From CAJXVA01 sp963761755 (GTDB lineage Bacteria; Myxococcota_A; Polyangia; Nannocystales; Nannocystaceae): 64,000 bases of DNA. Positions 17,361 to 27,990 of the stretch are shown one piece after another; position 1 is the first letter of the stretch; each line of letters opens with the position of its first letter. Where the stretch lies: assembly GCA_963761755.1 (NCBI GenBank), contig CAVXIC010000028.1, forward strand, positions 1-64,000, read 5' to 3'. The notes under the pieces are model-generated. The model did no database searches, was not told the DNA's origin, and was given only the letters and a program-made list of their open reading frames with translations. Made by a program: the position numbers and the translations under genes.

Positions 17361-18692
17361 ATGGCGTTCTCGCTCGATCCCTCGCGGTTCCTCGGTTGCG
17401 GCTTGGTGGCGCTTGCCTTGCTGTCGGCCGCCGGTTGCAAGGTCGGTGGGGCGGCACGAGCGGTTGCGCCCCGCGTCGAGTATGACCCGGCAGGTCAGAC
17501 CAAATGCGGTGTGGCCAAGAGTTCCGATCGACCGCTCATCGTGGAGTGGCCTTCGGCGGACCGTGCCGCGCTCGAAACCCAGAAGCGCAAGGGGCTCGTC
17601 GTCGTCCGCTACGAGGGGTGTGAGATGCAGGTGCTGCGACAGTGCAGGGCCGTGGGCGAATATCAGTTCGTCGGCGTCGAGGCGAAGAACGAAACCGTCT
17701 CGATTCGCGACGCCGACGAACTCTACGCTCGCATGCCGGTGTACGCCGCAAAGTTCGAGGCCAAGCTCGAGCGCGCGGGCATCCTCAACGTTGCCATGAC
17801 CATCGTCGGGAGCTACGAGGCGTCCAAACTCCCCACCGACACTTCGGGGCTGGAGGGCCGATGCGAGGGCGCCACGCACGTGGTCTCAGCGCTCACCGCC
17901 GGCGCATTCGAGTTCTATGCCGGCAGCTCGGCGGATGTCGGCGGCGGGGTGACCGTGGGCAACGTGGGTGGAGGCGCCTCGAGCTCGACCAACCACGAAA
18001 CGCTCACGCGCGATGGTGCCGTGAGCTCTTGCTCTGAAGCGCGGAGAGACTCCGCCGACCCACCCCTGGGGTGCGGGGCATTGCTACGCGTAGAGGTCGT
18101 GCCGTTGGCAGCGACGCTCGCCGCGTCGGCTCCGGACACCACGGCCTCGTCGGCGCCCCCTCCGAGCCCTGGTGCCTCGGTCGAGGGCACGCCCACCGAC
18201 CCGCGGTCGGTCCGACGAGCCCGCAGCGGAGCGGTCGTCGGATTTGCCTCCGGCGGTATCGCGCTCACGCTCGGGATCGTAGCCGGCGTCCTGACCGACA
18301 CGAGCTTCGAGGGAAGCATCGGAGCTGGTGCAGGCGCGCTCGTGGTTGCGGGCGTGGGCATCCCCGTCAGCTGGGCCCTCACCCGGGGGGCCCGCGAACG
18401 TCAGAGGGACGTCGGCATGGTCGGCCTGCGCGCGGGAGGGTGGGTCGGCTACGCCTTGGCGATGTCCGCCGGGATCGCGACGGTGGGCGTCGGCGCAGCG
18501 CAGGTCGAACCTCCGGCCGGGCTCACCTTCTCGATCGCGGGACTGGCAGCAGCGTCCGGCGCGCTGATGGGCGCGGACGGCCTGGTTTCCGCGCGGCAGA
18601 TGCGTCGAGCCGGCAAGACGGCCCAGACGTTGCGGCCAATCGTCCTGACGCTGCGCGAGGGCACGGCCGTGGGCGTGGGCGGTCGCTTCTAG
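17361..18692 (+). CDS. membrane lipoprotein, unknown function
   Basis: 443 aa. The ATG at 17361 starts a lipoprotein signal (FLGCGLVALALLSAAGC). Residues 40-235 form a folded domain with conserved Cys (GQTKCGVAK, VVRYEGCEMQVL, LRQCRAVGEY). A Pro/Ala/Ser linker around 255-285 follows. At least three hydrophobic segments come next (GAVVGFASGGIALTLGIVAG, GAGALVVAGVGIPVSWAL, YALAMSAGIATVGVGAAQ and more). The pattern of a lipid-anchored sensor-like domain plus C-terminal membrane helices is common in myxobacterial genomes and has no assigned role. Confidence 0.7.
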   Translation: MAFSLDPSRFLGCGLVALALLSAAGCKVGGAARAVAPRVEYDPAGQTKCGVAKSSDRPLIVEWPSADRAALETQKRKGLVVVRYEGCEMQVLRQCRAVGEYQFVGVEAKNETVSIRDADELYARMPVYAAKFEAKLERAGILNVAMTIVGSYEASKLPTDTSGLEGRCEGATHVVSALTAGAFEFYAGSSADVGGGVTVGNVGGGASSSTNHETLTRDGAVSSCSEARRDSADPPLGCGALLRVEVVPLAATLAASAPDTTASSAPPPSPGASVEGTPTDPRSVRRARSGAVVGFASGGIALTLGIVAGVLTDTSFEGSIGAGAGALVVAGVGIPVSWALTRGARERQRDVGMVGLRAGGWVGYALAMSAGIATVGVGAAQVEPPAGLTFSIAGLAAASGALMGADGLVSARQMRRAGKTAQTLRPIVLTLREGTAVGVGGRF

Positions 18693-18897
18693 CGGCACGC
18701 CTCCCGCTGCGGCTCCGCCACCGTGATGCGCCCCCGGGCGCCCTCCGATGGTGCGGACGTCGGCGGCAGCGGCGGAACTCAATTATACAGCAGTGTCATC
18801 GTATTTTTTAACGCTGCCCTGCTCCACGAATCCTCCACTTTGGGGGATATTCTCGGTTGGAGTTGCACTTTCTCTCGCGAACGACCAGCCTTTCTTC

Positions 18898-19197
18898 GTG
18901 GCACGCTCCTTTGGTTCCCACTTCGTGGTCACGGCCAACACGACGGATGCCGGGCTCCCGGTCTACCTGCGACCCGACGCCAGCTGGACGGCCTCGCTCG
19001 ACGAGGCACATCCGATTGCGACCGAAGCGGAGCGCGACGCCCTGCTGTCGGGTGCGAAGGCTCAGGAGCGGCAGGTCTGCGACCCCTACGCCTTCAAGGT
19101 GAACGTCGACGGCGGCAAGGCCGTGGCGACGACCACCCGAGAGCGCATCCGATCGGCGGGCCCGACCACGCCGCTGCGTCGCCCCGACGCCACCTAG
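18898..19197 (+). CDS. DUF2849 protein of the sulfite-reduction operon
   Basis: 99 aa. I chose the GTG at 18898 because the family domain begins there (HFVVTANTTDAGLPVYLRPD); the frame is open further upstream without protein-like sequence. DUF2849 proteins are about this size and are known mainly from their position beside siroheme sulfite/nitrite reductase genes. Their role is unproven. The stop lies 10 bases before the reductase start, so the genes are cotranscribed. The 200 bases upstream contain an AT-rich block (18780-18815, with AATTATACA and ATTTTTTAAC) that is the natural place for the operon promoter. Confidence 0.75.
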   Translation: MARSFGSHFVVTANTTDAGLPVYLRPDASWTASLDEAHPIATEAERDALLSGAKAQERQVCDPYAFKVNVDGGKAVATTTRERIRSAGPTTPLRRPDAT

Positions 19198-19207
19198 GAC
19201 CACGACC

Positions 19208-20887
<1,680 letters not shown>

Positions 20888-21347
20888 ACCCTGGACGAGC
20901 GTCGAAGACGATGCCGCGCTGCCCGGCGACGGCGACGTCCTCGTCACCGTCTCCCGCTGGCTCGCAGAGGCCGACAATCTCCGCGCGCGCTCGGGCCGAT
21001 CGGGCATCTTGGTGCAGCCCGACGACGACGTCCTGCGGCTGCAGGGCACGCTCGATGGCGTCGCCGTGATCGCGGTGGCGTTTCCGAAGTTCACCGATGG
21101 CCGCGGCTACTCCTCGGCCCGTCTGCTTCGCGATCGCCTGGGCTACGAGGGCGAGCTGCGAGCGGTCGGCGACGTCCTGCCCGACCAGCTGTTCTACATG
21201 CACCGCGTTGGCTTCGACGCCTTCGAGCTGGCCGAGGGCAAGTCGCCCGAGACCGCCCTCGAGCAGCTGAAGACGTTCTCGGTCACGTATCAGGCGGCCG
21301 CGGACACCGACCAGCCGCTGTTCCGCCGGGTGCAGCGGCCGAGCTGA

Positions 21348-21514
21348 GCGAACGCCCCACACGTAGCCGTCGAAGTCCAGGCTCAACCGGAGACGGCCAT
21401 CGGCCAGCTCGAGACCTCGAAGGTTTCGGCGTCGACCCGGACCAGTGTGCCCTGCCCGAGCTGGCGCCCCCAGAAATTGGCCTCCGCGTCGATAGCCGCG
21501 CTGCTTCCGTTCCG
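21348..21514 (-). pseudogene. remnant of a virginiamycin-B-lyase-like propeller protein
   Basis: The minus strand reads AAIDAEANFWGRQLGQGTLV, then RVDAETFEVSSWPMAVSG, and hits a stop at 21383. One base away another frame continues LSLDFDGYVWGV. This D..G.FW-L.RVD-D..G.VW pattern is the repeat of Vgb-like six-bladed propeller proteins, which are frequent in this group of myxobacteria. Only one to two blades remain and they are frameshifted, so it is a dead fragment. Confidence 0.45.
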
Positions 21515-21740
21515 CTAGGCGATGATGCCGAGCTGGGACGCGGTCGCTTCGGCAGGGATCGAGATCGGGTGGCCAACTCCCGCGGCCGCCCCCCCGCAAC
21601 GAGCTTTGGATGAGCGAATGGCCTTCGCCACATCGCATTCTCCGGGGCCGGTGATCATCACGAACGAATAGAGCCGGCCAACCGGAACATTCTGTGGATC
21701 GCTGATTTCCGCGACTCCACAGAATCGTCCCGTTTTGGAG
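21515..21740 (-). pseudogene. possible 3' coding remnant, unidentified
   Basis: About 70 codons before a TAG at 21515 read as plausible protein (VPVGRLYSFVMITGPGECD, AAAGVGHPISIPAEATASQL) with moderately GC-rich third positions. There is no start codon with a ribosome site, and the region shares its space with the leader of the oppositely directed gene at 21797. It could be a fragment of the same lost gene as the propeller remnant beside it. Evidence is weak. Confidence 0.25.
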
Positions 21741-21796
21741 CACGCCCCGATCGATGCATGATGTGCGACCCGTGAAACCGGGAGGAGTACGACAAC

Positions 21797-22504
21797 GTGC
21801 AGGCGATCTTCGACCTCATCGAGCGCAGGCGTAGAGCCTACGAGCAACATCCCTTCATCCGCTTCTTGCGTGACGAGAGCATTCCAGCGCAGCAGCGGCT
21901 CGCGTACGCGCCCTACGGCAGCCACTTCGTGCTGACCTTCGGCGACTTCAACCGCAACTACCTGCGTCGAGACGAAGCCGACAGCCCCCAGCAGCAGATG
22001 GTCAACCGCCACGCGGAGGAAGACTCCAAGCATTTTCCGTGGTTCCTGCACGATCTCCAGGTGCTCGGATTCGACCCCGAGTGCAGCTTCACGTCGGCGG
22101 TCCGCTTTCTGTGGAGCGAGGAGGGCAAGCACGCCCGCGACTTTGGGAACTACGTCATCGCTGCGACCCAAGGCGCGAGTGGACCCCTGCGCCTCGTGAT
22201 CGTCGAGGCTCTCGAGGCCCTCGGCAACGTCTGGCTGACGGCGACCGTCGAGGCCGCGCGCTCGCACCCCGAGCGTGACCGCCTCGTCTACTTCGCCCAG
22301 CACCATCTCGATCGAGAGACGGGCCACGCCATGGGCAGCGACGTCGAGGCGATCGAGGCCACCGTCTTGCCCGAATCCCTGCGTCCGCGAGCCCAAGAGT
22401 TGGTGCACGGGATCTGCGATCGCACCGAAGCCTTCAGCGAAGAGATGCTGCAGCGCACGCACCGTGCCGCCGAATCCGAGTCGACGAACTTCCTCGAGTA
22501 CTGA
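21797..22504 (+). CDS. heme-oxygenase-like diiron oxidase/oxygenase (HDO type)
   Basis: 235 aa, all-helical. The GTG at 21797 is preceded by GGGAGGAG. His170, Glu174 and His177 (HLDRETGH) form the H-x3-[D/E]-x2-H pattern of the CADD/HDO branch of heme-oxygenase-like metalloproteins. His72, Glu75 and His79 (NRHAEEDSKHF) lie where the first-helix ligands are expected. Such proteins use two iron (or mixed-metal) ions and O2 for N-oxygenation, C-C cleavage or desaturation. It is the first gene of a four-gene run with flavoproteins, 11 bases before the next start. The substrate is unknown. Confidence 0.7.
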   Translation: MQAIFDLIERRRRAYEQHPFIRFLRDESIPAQQRLAYAPYGSHFVLTFGDFNRNYLRRDEADSPQQQMVNRHAEEDSKHFPWFLHDLQVLGFDPECSFTSAVRFLWSEEGKHARDFGNYVIAATQGASGPLRLVIVEALEALGNVWLTATVEAARSHPERDRLVYFAQHHLDRETGHAMGSDVEAIEATVLPESLRPRAQELVHGICDRTEAFSEEMLQRTHRAAESESTNFLEY

Positions 22505-22515
22505 AACGCCACGTC

Positions 22516-24168
22516 ATGCAAAAGCCCCACAAGACCGAGTATCTCGTTTTGGGCGCGGGTCCGGCCGGACTCCAGCTCGCCTACTTCCTCCAACGGGCCG
22601 GGCGCGACTACGTCGTGCTCGACGCCTCCGATCACGCTGGATCGTTCTTCTCACGGTATCCGCGGCACCGAACGCTGCTGTCGATCAACAAGCGTGCCAC
22701 GGGTCGCGACGATCCCGAGTTCAACCTGCGCCACGACTGGAACTCGCTGGTCTGTGACGACCCGGAGCTTCGGGTCACCGAGCTCACGGAGGACTACTTC
22801 CCCTCTGCCGACGTGCTCGTCGAGTACCTCGGCGCGTTTGCGGCCCGCTACGCGCTGCCGATCCACTTCGAGCGCCGAGTCGCCTCGGTCGACCGCGACG
22901 CGCAGGGAACGTTCCACGTCGACTGCGAAGGCGGCGAGCGCTACGAAGCGGCGTGCGTCGTCGTGGCCACCGGCGTGGGCAAGCCACACATCCCGGAGGT
23001 GCCCGGCATCGAGCTGGCCACGGGCTACGAGACGATGTCCGTGGAGCCGAAGGACTACTGGAACAAGAACGTGCTCATCCTGGGCAAGGGCAACTCGGCC
23101 TTCGAGACCGCCGACAGCCTCATTCCGACCGCGGCGGTCGTCCACATGGTCAGCCCGACCCCGGTGATGCTCGCGTGGGACACCCGCTTCGTCGGACACG
23201 TCCGCGCGGTCAACAACAACTTCTTGGACACCTACCACCTCAAATCGCAGAACGCGATCATCGACGGTCACATCCACGAGATGTGCCGCACCGAGGCGGG
23301 CAAGATCCGCGTCAGCTTCTCGTCCATCCACGCCGCGAACGAGATCGAGCAGATCGAGTACGACGAGGTGCTTCGCTGCACCGGCTTTCGGTTCGACACG
23401 AGCATCTTCGCGGACTCTACTCGGCCGGCGCTCTCGGATTGCGGCCGACTCCCCCGGATGTCGGCCTCGTTCGAGTCCGACAACGTGCCCGGCTTGTTCT
23501 TCGCCGGCGCGCTCACGCAGTACCTCGATCACAAAAAGGCACAGTCCGCCTTCATTCACGGCTTTCGCTACAACACCCAGGCCCTCGCCGCGATCCTCGC
23601 GGAGCGTCAGCACGAAGAACCGCTGCCCTACGCCGAGCTGCCGCGGGATCCCGAGGGGCTTGCCCGGGGGCTGCTGGCCCGCATGAATCGCGTGTCGTCG
23701 CTGTGGCAGCAGGTCGGCTTCCTGGCCGACATGATCGTGGTCCGGGGCGAAGGCGAAGCGCCGCGCTACTACCACGGCCTGCCGTACGCGTACCTCGTCG
23801 AGCACGGCCCACGCATCAGCGAAGGCCACGATTTCTACATCTCGATGTTCCGCCTCGGGGACAACCCTCCCAACGCGCACGACTACGACCGCAGCACCGA
23901 CGTCTACGATGGCGCGAGCAGCACGAACATCCACCCGGTGGTGGAGATGCGAAGCGGCGCGGACGGAGCCCTGAAGTCGGTGTTCCACGTGCTCGAGGAC
24001 TTCCTCGCCGACTGGGAGGGGCGCGAGTACATCGATGCGTGCGCCGAGTACTTCACGCGCTCGATGCGTGGGGAAGGTGTCGAGGCCCGGACGACACCGG
24101 CAGCCCGCCGCATCATCCGCGACGAGAACATGCGCCTGGTCGACACCGTTAGCGAGGCTGGACGATGA
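22516..24168 (+). CDS. FOXRED2-like FAD/NAD(P)-binding oxidoreductase 1
   Basis: 550 aa. The FAD-binding motif GAGPAGLQ is at residues 13-20. The second dinucleotide motif is GKGNSAFETAD from Gly190. Stretches such as YPRHRTLLSINKRATG, FNLRHDWNSLVCDD, VNNNFLDTYHLKSQN and FIHGFRY correspond to conserved blocks of the animal ER flavoprotein FOXRED2 and related flavin monooxygenase-like proteins. No signal peptide or ER-type tail is present, so the enzyme is expected in the cytoplasm. ATGA overlap couples it to its paralogue at 24165. It probably oxidises the product or substrate of the diiron protein upstream. Confidence 0.82.
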   Translation: MQKPHKTEYLVLGAGPAGLQLAYFLQRAGRDYVVLDASDHAGSFFSRYPRHRTLLSINKRATGRDDPEFNLRHDWNSLVCDDPELRVTELTEDYFPSADVLVEYLGAFAARYALPIHFERRVASVDRDAQGTFHVDCEGGERYEAACVVVATGVGKPHIPEVPGIELATGYETMSVEPKDYWNKNVLILGKGNSAFETADSLIPTAAVVHMVSPTPVMLAWDTRFVGHVRAVNNNFLDTYHLKSQNAIIDGHIHEMCRTEAGKIRVSFSSIHAANEIEQIEYDEVLRCTGFRFDTSIFADSTRPALSDCGRLPRMSASFESDNVPGLFFAGALTQYLDHKKAQSAFIHGFRYNTQALAAILAERQHEEPLPYAELPRDPEGLARGLLARMNRVSSLWQQVGFLADMIVVRGEGEAPRYYHGLPYAYLVEHGPRISEGHDFYISMFRLGDNPPNAHDYDRSTDVYDGASSTNIHPVVEMRSGADGALKSVFHVLEDFLADWEGREYIDACAEYFTRSMRGEGVEARTTPAARRIIRDENMRLVDTVSEAGR

Positions 24169-25742
24169 AGCACATCCGCAACCTGATCATCGGTGCCGGC
24201 CCGGCCGGCCTTCAGTTCGCCCACCTGCTGCAGGAGCGAGGCGAAGACTACGTCGTGCTCGAGCGCGCAGAGCGAGCCGGCGCCTTCTTCGAAGAATACC
24301 CGCGGCACGACCGCCTGCTCTCGATCAACAAGGTCTACACGGGCTACCCGGATCTCGAGTCGCGCCGCCGCTACGACTGGAACGCGCTGCTGTGCGAGGA
24401 CGAGGCGCTGCAGTTTCGCGAGTTCTCGCGCGAGTACTTCCCGACCGCCGCACAGCTCGTCGAGTATCTGGGTCGGTTTGCCGAGCACTACCAGCTCGAC
24501 ATCGTCTACGGCTGCAGCGTCGAGAAGGTCCGCAAGGACGGCGACCGTTTCGAGATCTCCGCCGCCGACGGCGAGCGCTGGTCGTGTGAGCGGTTGTTCG
24601 TCGCGACGGGCATCCCGCTGGTCAACAACCCGGACATCCCCGGCGTCGAGCTGTGCGAGACCTACGACCGCTTCTCCGTGGACCCGCAGGACTACGTCGA
24701 CCAGCGCGTCTTCATCGCGGGCAAGGGCAACTCGGCCTTCGAGACCGCCGACAGCCTCATCGAGACGACGCGCAAGATCTGGGTCTGCGGGTCCAGCACG
24801 GTCAAGCTCGCGTGGGCGTCCCACTACGTGGGCCACCTACGCGCGGTCAACAACAACTTTCTCGACACGTATCAGCTCAAAGCCCAGAACAACATCCTCG
24901 ACGGAGAACTCCGAGCGGTGCGCCGCGACGATGCGCAGGGCGAACTCGTCGTCGACGTCTGGTTCGAGTCGCGGCAGCAGCAGCTGTCTTACCGATGCGA
25001 CCGCGTCCTGCTGTGCACCGGCTTCCGATCCGACCTGGGCATCTTCGACGAGTCCTGCGCCCCCGCACGACGCTCGTGCGGGCGCCTTCCCGCGATGACG
25101 AGCGAGTGGGAGTCGACCAACGTGCCCGGGATGTTCTTCATCGGCACGCTGATGCAGTCCCGCGACTACCGCAAGACGATGTCGGCGTTCATTCACGGGT
25201 TTCGCCACAACATCGCCTCGTTGGCGTCGATCCTCGACAGGCGCGACGGCAAGGGCGCCTGGGTTCGATGCGCGGGCATGCCCGGCGACGGCCCGGCGCT
25301 GGCGCGGGCGCTCATCGAACGGATGAGCACCTCGGCCGCGCTGCTGCTGCAGCCGGGGTTTCTCGGCGACGCAATCGTCCCCGGATCCAACGGGCGAGCC
25401 GCGGAGCACCTCCCCGACGTCCCGGTGGACTACTTCGACGACACGCTCGTCCGCGAGCACGAGTCCGTCTATCTGATGACGCTCGAGTACGGAAAGTCCG
25501 ACGAGTACATGGACCCCTTCGCGATGCCGCGCGGCGTCGGTGTTGCCGAGGACTTCTACATCCATCCAATCATCCGGTACTACGAGCGGGGAGAGCTCGT
25601 CGACCGGTTCTTCCTTCCCGACGATCTCGACAACGACTGGCGCGGCGACGACCAGTACATCGAGGACCTGGGGCGATGGCTGGGAAAACACCGCGTCGGC
25701 GGGGACGAGGAGGTGCGATATGGACTGTCTTCCGCGCGATGA
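24165..25742 (+). CDS. FOXRED2-like FAD/NAD(P)-binding oxidoreductase 2
   Basis: 525 aa and clearly paralogous to the preceding protein over the whole length. GAGPAGLQF is at residues 10-18 and GKGNSAFETAD starts at Gly186. It shares YPRHDRLLSINKVYTG, YDWNALLCEDE, VNNNFLDTYQLKAQNN and FIHGFRHN. The N-terminal half is better conserved than the C-terminal 150 residues, as expected after duplication with divergence in the substrate domain. The start overlaps the first copy by four bases and its end overlaps the next gene by 23 bases. Both copies keep their nucleotide-binding motifs, so neither looks dead. Confidence 0.82.
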   Translation: MKHIRNLIIGAGPAGLQFAHLLQERGEDYVVLERAERAGAFFEEYPRHDRLLSINKVYTGYPDLESRRRYDWNALLCEDEALQFREFSREYFPTAAQLVEYLGRFAEHYQLDIVYGCSVEKVRKDGDRFEISAADGERWSCERLFVATGIPLVNNPDIPGVELCETYDRFSVDPQDYVDQRVFIAGKGNSAFETADSLIETTRKIWVCGSSTVKLAWASHYVGHLRAVNNNFLDTYQLKAQNNILDGELRAVRRDDAQGELVVDVWFESRQQQLSYRCDRVLLCTGFRSDLGIFDESCAPARRSCGRLPAMTSEWESTNVPGMFFIGTLMQSRDYRKTMSAFIHGFRHNIASLASILDRRDGKGAWVRCAGMPGDGPALARALIERMSTSAALLLQPGFLGDAIVPGSNGRAAEHLPDVPVDYFDDTLVREHESVYLMTLEYGKSDEYMDPFAMPRGVGVAEDFYIHPIIRYYERGELVDRFFLPDDLDNDWRGDDQYIEDLGRWLGKHRVGGDEEVRYGLSSAR

Positions 25743-27825
25743 ACGTGACGTCGACGTGTGCGTGGTGGGGCTGGGCGTCTCGTCTCTCGCCCTGATCAGG
25801 CGTCTGGCCGCCTCCGACGCGCGCTTCGTCGTGATCTCCGAGGTCGACTTCGGGGTCTGGCACCGGCTGGCAGAACGCGGCGACGACTTCGATCTGCTGT
25901 CGTCGAACGCGGTCGCGGGCTTCTCGTGGTGGGACTTCGATCTGGACTTCCACTTCTTCAGCGCGAGCGACTACTACGAGCGACTGAAGGCCGAGGTCAC
26001 GCCGGCGATCGAAGCGCGAGTTCGCCGCACGCGCGCGACTCGCTACGTGGAGCGTGAGGACGGCTCGTTCGACGTCTTCACCGCCGACGCCCCCGACGCG
26101 CCGATCCACTGCCGGCACCTGGTCATCACCGCGGCCCAGACGGTGGACGGCGAGGGCATCTGCGAGACGCTCGAGGAGACGTTCCGGATCCGCAACGAGA
26201 CCGTGGTCATCGACGGCTACGGCGACACGAGCAATATGTACATGTCGCGGCTGATGCTCGGCGACAACCGGGTCATCTTCTGCACCGAGCACTTCCAAAA
26301 CCTCGACAAGGTCTTCTACATCGAGGGGCAGTCCACCGGTTGGGCACCCCTGGACATGTTCGAGCCCTATCAGTACCTGGCCCACTACAACCACGAGCGC
26401 TCCTATCGCAGCGCGCTGTGTACGTCGGTCTCGCCGTACGCCGACACGTGGCTGTCTCGCAAGTTCCGCCGCAGCTCTGGGCTCGACGAGCTCATGACGC
26501 CCGAGGACTTCCATCGCGACGATCTGCCTCCGGCGTGGCGTAGTTACCTGCTGCGCACGGGGGTCAACGCGGGGTTCGGCCTACCGGTCAAGTACTGGTC
26601 GGTCGACTCCTTCTTCGCCCACTTCGATGGGGAGTACCGCGAGCGCATGCTCGAGCACCGCATGCTGCTCAACGACCCCTACTTCTTCATGAAGCTGGGC
26701 AAGCTGCAGGTGGTCCACCCCAAGCGCGTGGAGTGGGTCGACGAGCACGAGTGCCTCATCGACGGCGAACCCGTCCATGTCGACCGGCGCATCAAGGCCG
26801 GCATCGCGCGACCCAGCCCGGTCGAGATCACCGAGCGCGACGGCGGCACCTGGACCTACCGCTACACCGACTGCCTCTACGGGCTGTGGAACGCGAAGCG
26901 CCCCAACCTGTACTTCGTCGGCGTCGAACGGCCGACGACCGGGGCGTTCGCGGGCACCTCGGAGATCCAGTGTGCGCTGATCCATCGCCTGATCGATGAC
27001 GAGGCGTTCCACGCCAAGCTCGTCTCGGAGTGCGACGGCCGGATCGCGGAGTGGAAGCACCACTACCTGCAGTCCGGGCAGGAGTACGAAGGGCTGGAGC
27101 ACACGCAGTTCACGGGCATGACCAACGAGATGGTGGCGGGCGTCCTCGACGTGCGGCCGCGCCTTTGGGCGTCCGTCAAGGCCGGGGAGTTCGCCGACTA
27201 CCTCACGGGGCCTGGACTGCCCTCGCGCTATCCGAAGCTGACCGAGGTTCGCGAGAAGTATCGCGAGTACTGCCGGCGGTGGACCAACATGTTCGCGAGC
27301 GGCCTGATCGCCAAGGTGCTCTGGCTGCCGCTGTTGGCGGTCAACTTCTTGCTGCTCGGAGCGGCGCTGCGCTCGTACGCGCTGCTCTTCTTGGGCGCCG
27401 TGCTGCTCGCGATGCCACTGGCGCGCAAGTTCGTCAACGCGGTCACGTACGACACGCTCTCGTTCGGCGAGGTCACCAGCATCTACCAGCACCTGGCCAA
27501 GGCCAACGCGGCGTGCGTCGCGTTCAATGCCGTCGTGCTCGCCGTCGGTGGCGCCTGGGCGACCGGGCCGCTCGTGCTGGCCCTGCGCACCGGGTTGCCG
27601 CAGCTGTTGGTGATCGCGGCCGTCGACATCGCGCGCGCGTACTACGGCAGCCGCCTGCTGTTCAACGACGTGCGCGGCAAGGAAGCCTACGTCGAGCAGT
27701 ACGAAGCCTACCTGCACGAGGTCGAGCAGACCCCGTGGTACCAGCGCTACGCGTCCACCCCCGCGTCCTCGCCAGAGGCGGCCTCGGGCACCGAGCCGAC
27801 CCCTCGCTCGCGCTCGGCGGTCTAG
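25720..27825 (+). CDS. FAD-type oxidoreductase with C-terminal membrane segments
   Basis: 701 aa. I chose the ATG at 25720, with GAGGAGGT six bases upstream, overlapping the previous gene. Residues 11-30 form a Rossmann start with GLGVSS in place of the usual GxGxxG. WWDFDLDFHFFSASDYYERL and later YFVGVERPTTGAFAGTSEIQ resemble flavin monooxygenase-like proteins. Residues about 525-575 and 595-650 hold four hydrophobic segments (VLWLPLLAVNFLLLGAAL, YALLFLGAVLLAMPLA, VAFNAVVLAVGGAWATGPLV, LPQLLVIAAVDIARAY). The protein therefore seems tethered to the inner membrane by its tail, bringing the pathway there. Confidence 0.72.
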   Translation: MDCLPRDERDVDVCVVGLGVSSLALIRRLAASDARFVVISEVDFGVWHRLAERGDDFDLLSSNAVAGFSWWDFDLDFHFFSASDYYERLKAEVTPAIEARVRRTRATRYVEREDGSFDVFTADAPDAPIHCRHLVITAAQTVDGEGICETLEETFRIRNETVVIDGYGDTSNMYMSRLMLGDNRVIFCTEHFQNLDKVFYIEGQSTGWAPLDMFEPYQYLAHYNHERSYRSALCTSVSPYADTWLSRKFRRSSGLDELMTPEDFHRDDLPPAWRSYLLRTGVNAGFGLPVKYWSVDSFFAHFDGEYRERMLEHRMLLNDPYFFMKLGKLQVVHPKRVEWVDEHECLIDGEPVHVDRRIKAGIARPSPVEITERDGGTWTYRYTDCLYGLWNAKRPNLYFVGVERPTTGAFAGTSEIQCALIHRLIDDEAFHAKLVSECDGRIAEWKHHYLQSGQEYEGLEHTQFTGMTNEMVAGVLDVRPRLWASVKAGEFADYLTGPGLPSRYPKLTEVREKYREYCRRWTNMFASGLIAKVLWLPLLAVNFLLLGAALRSYALLFLGAVLLAMPLARKFVNAVTYDTLSFGEVTSIYQHLAKANAACVAFNAVVLAVGGAWATGPLVLALRTGLPQLLVIAAVDIARAYYGSRLLFNDVRGKEAYVEQYEAYLHEVEQTPWYQRYASTPASSPEAASGTEPTPRSRSAV

Positions 27826-27990
27826 TTCGCCCGATGGTGTACTTGCTCGTCCCGTGGCGGAGCGCGAGACGAGGGGAATCCTCGACTCATGGCGCGCTGA
27901 CCCCAATGGCGGTTGCGCTCCAGGTCGGGATCGTCCTGAACGCTTCCTCCCCGTTTCGCCTCCGGTACGAGGTTCGGCTATCATCCTCGG

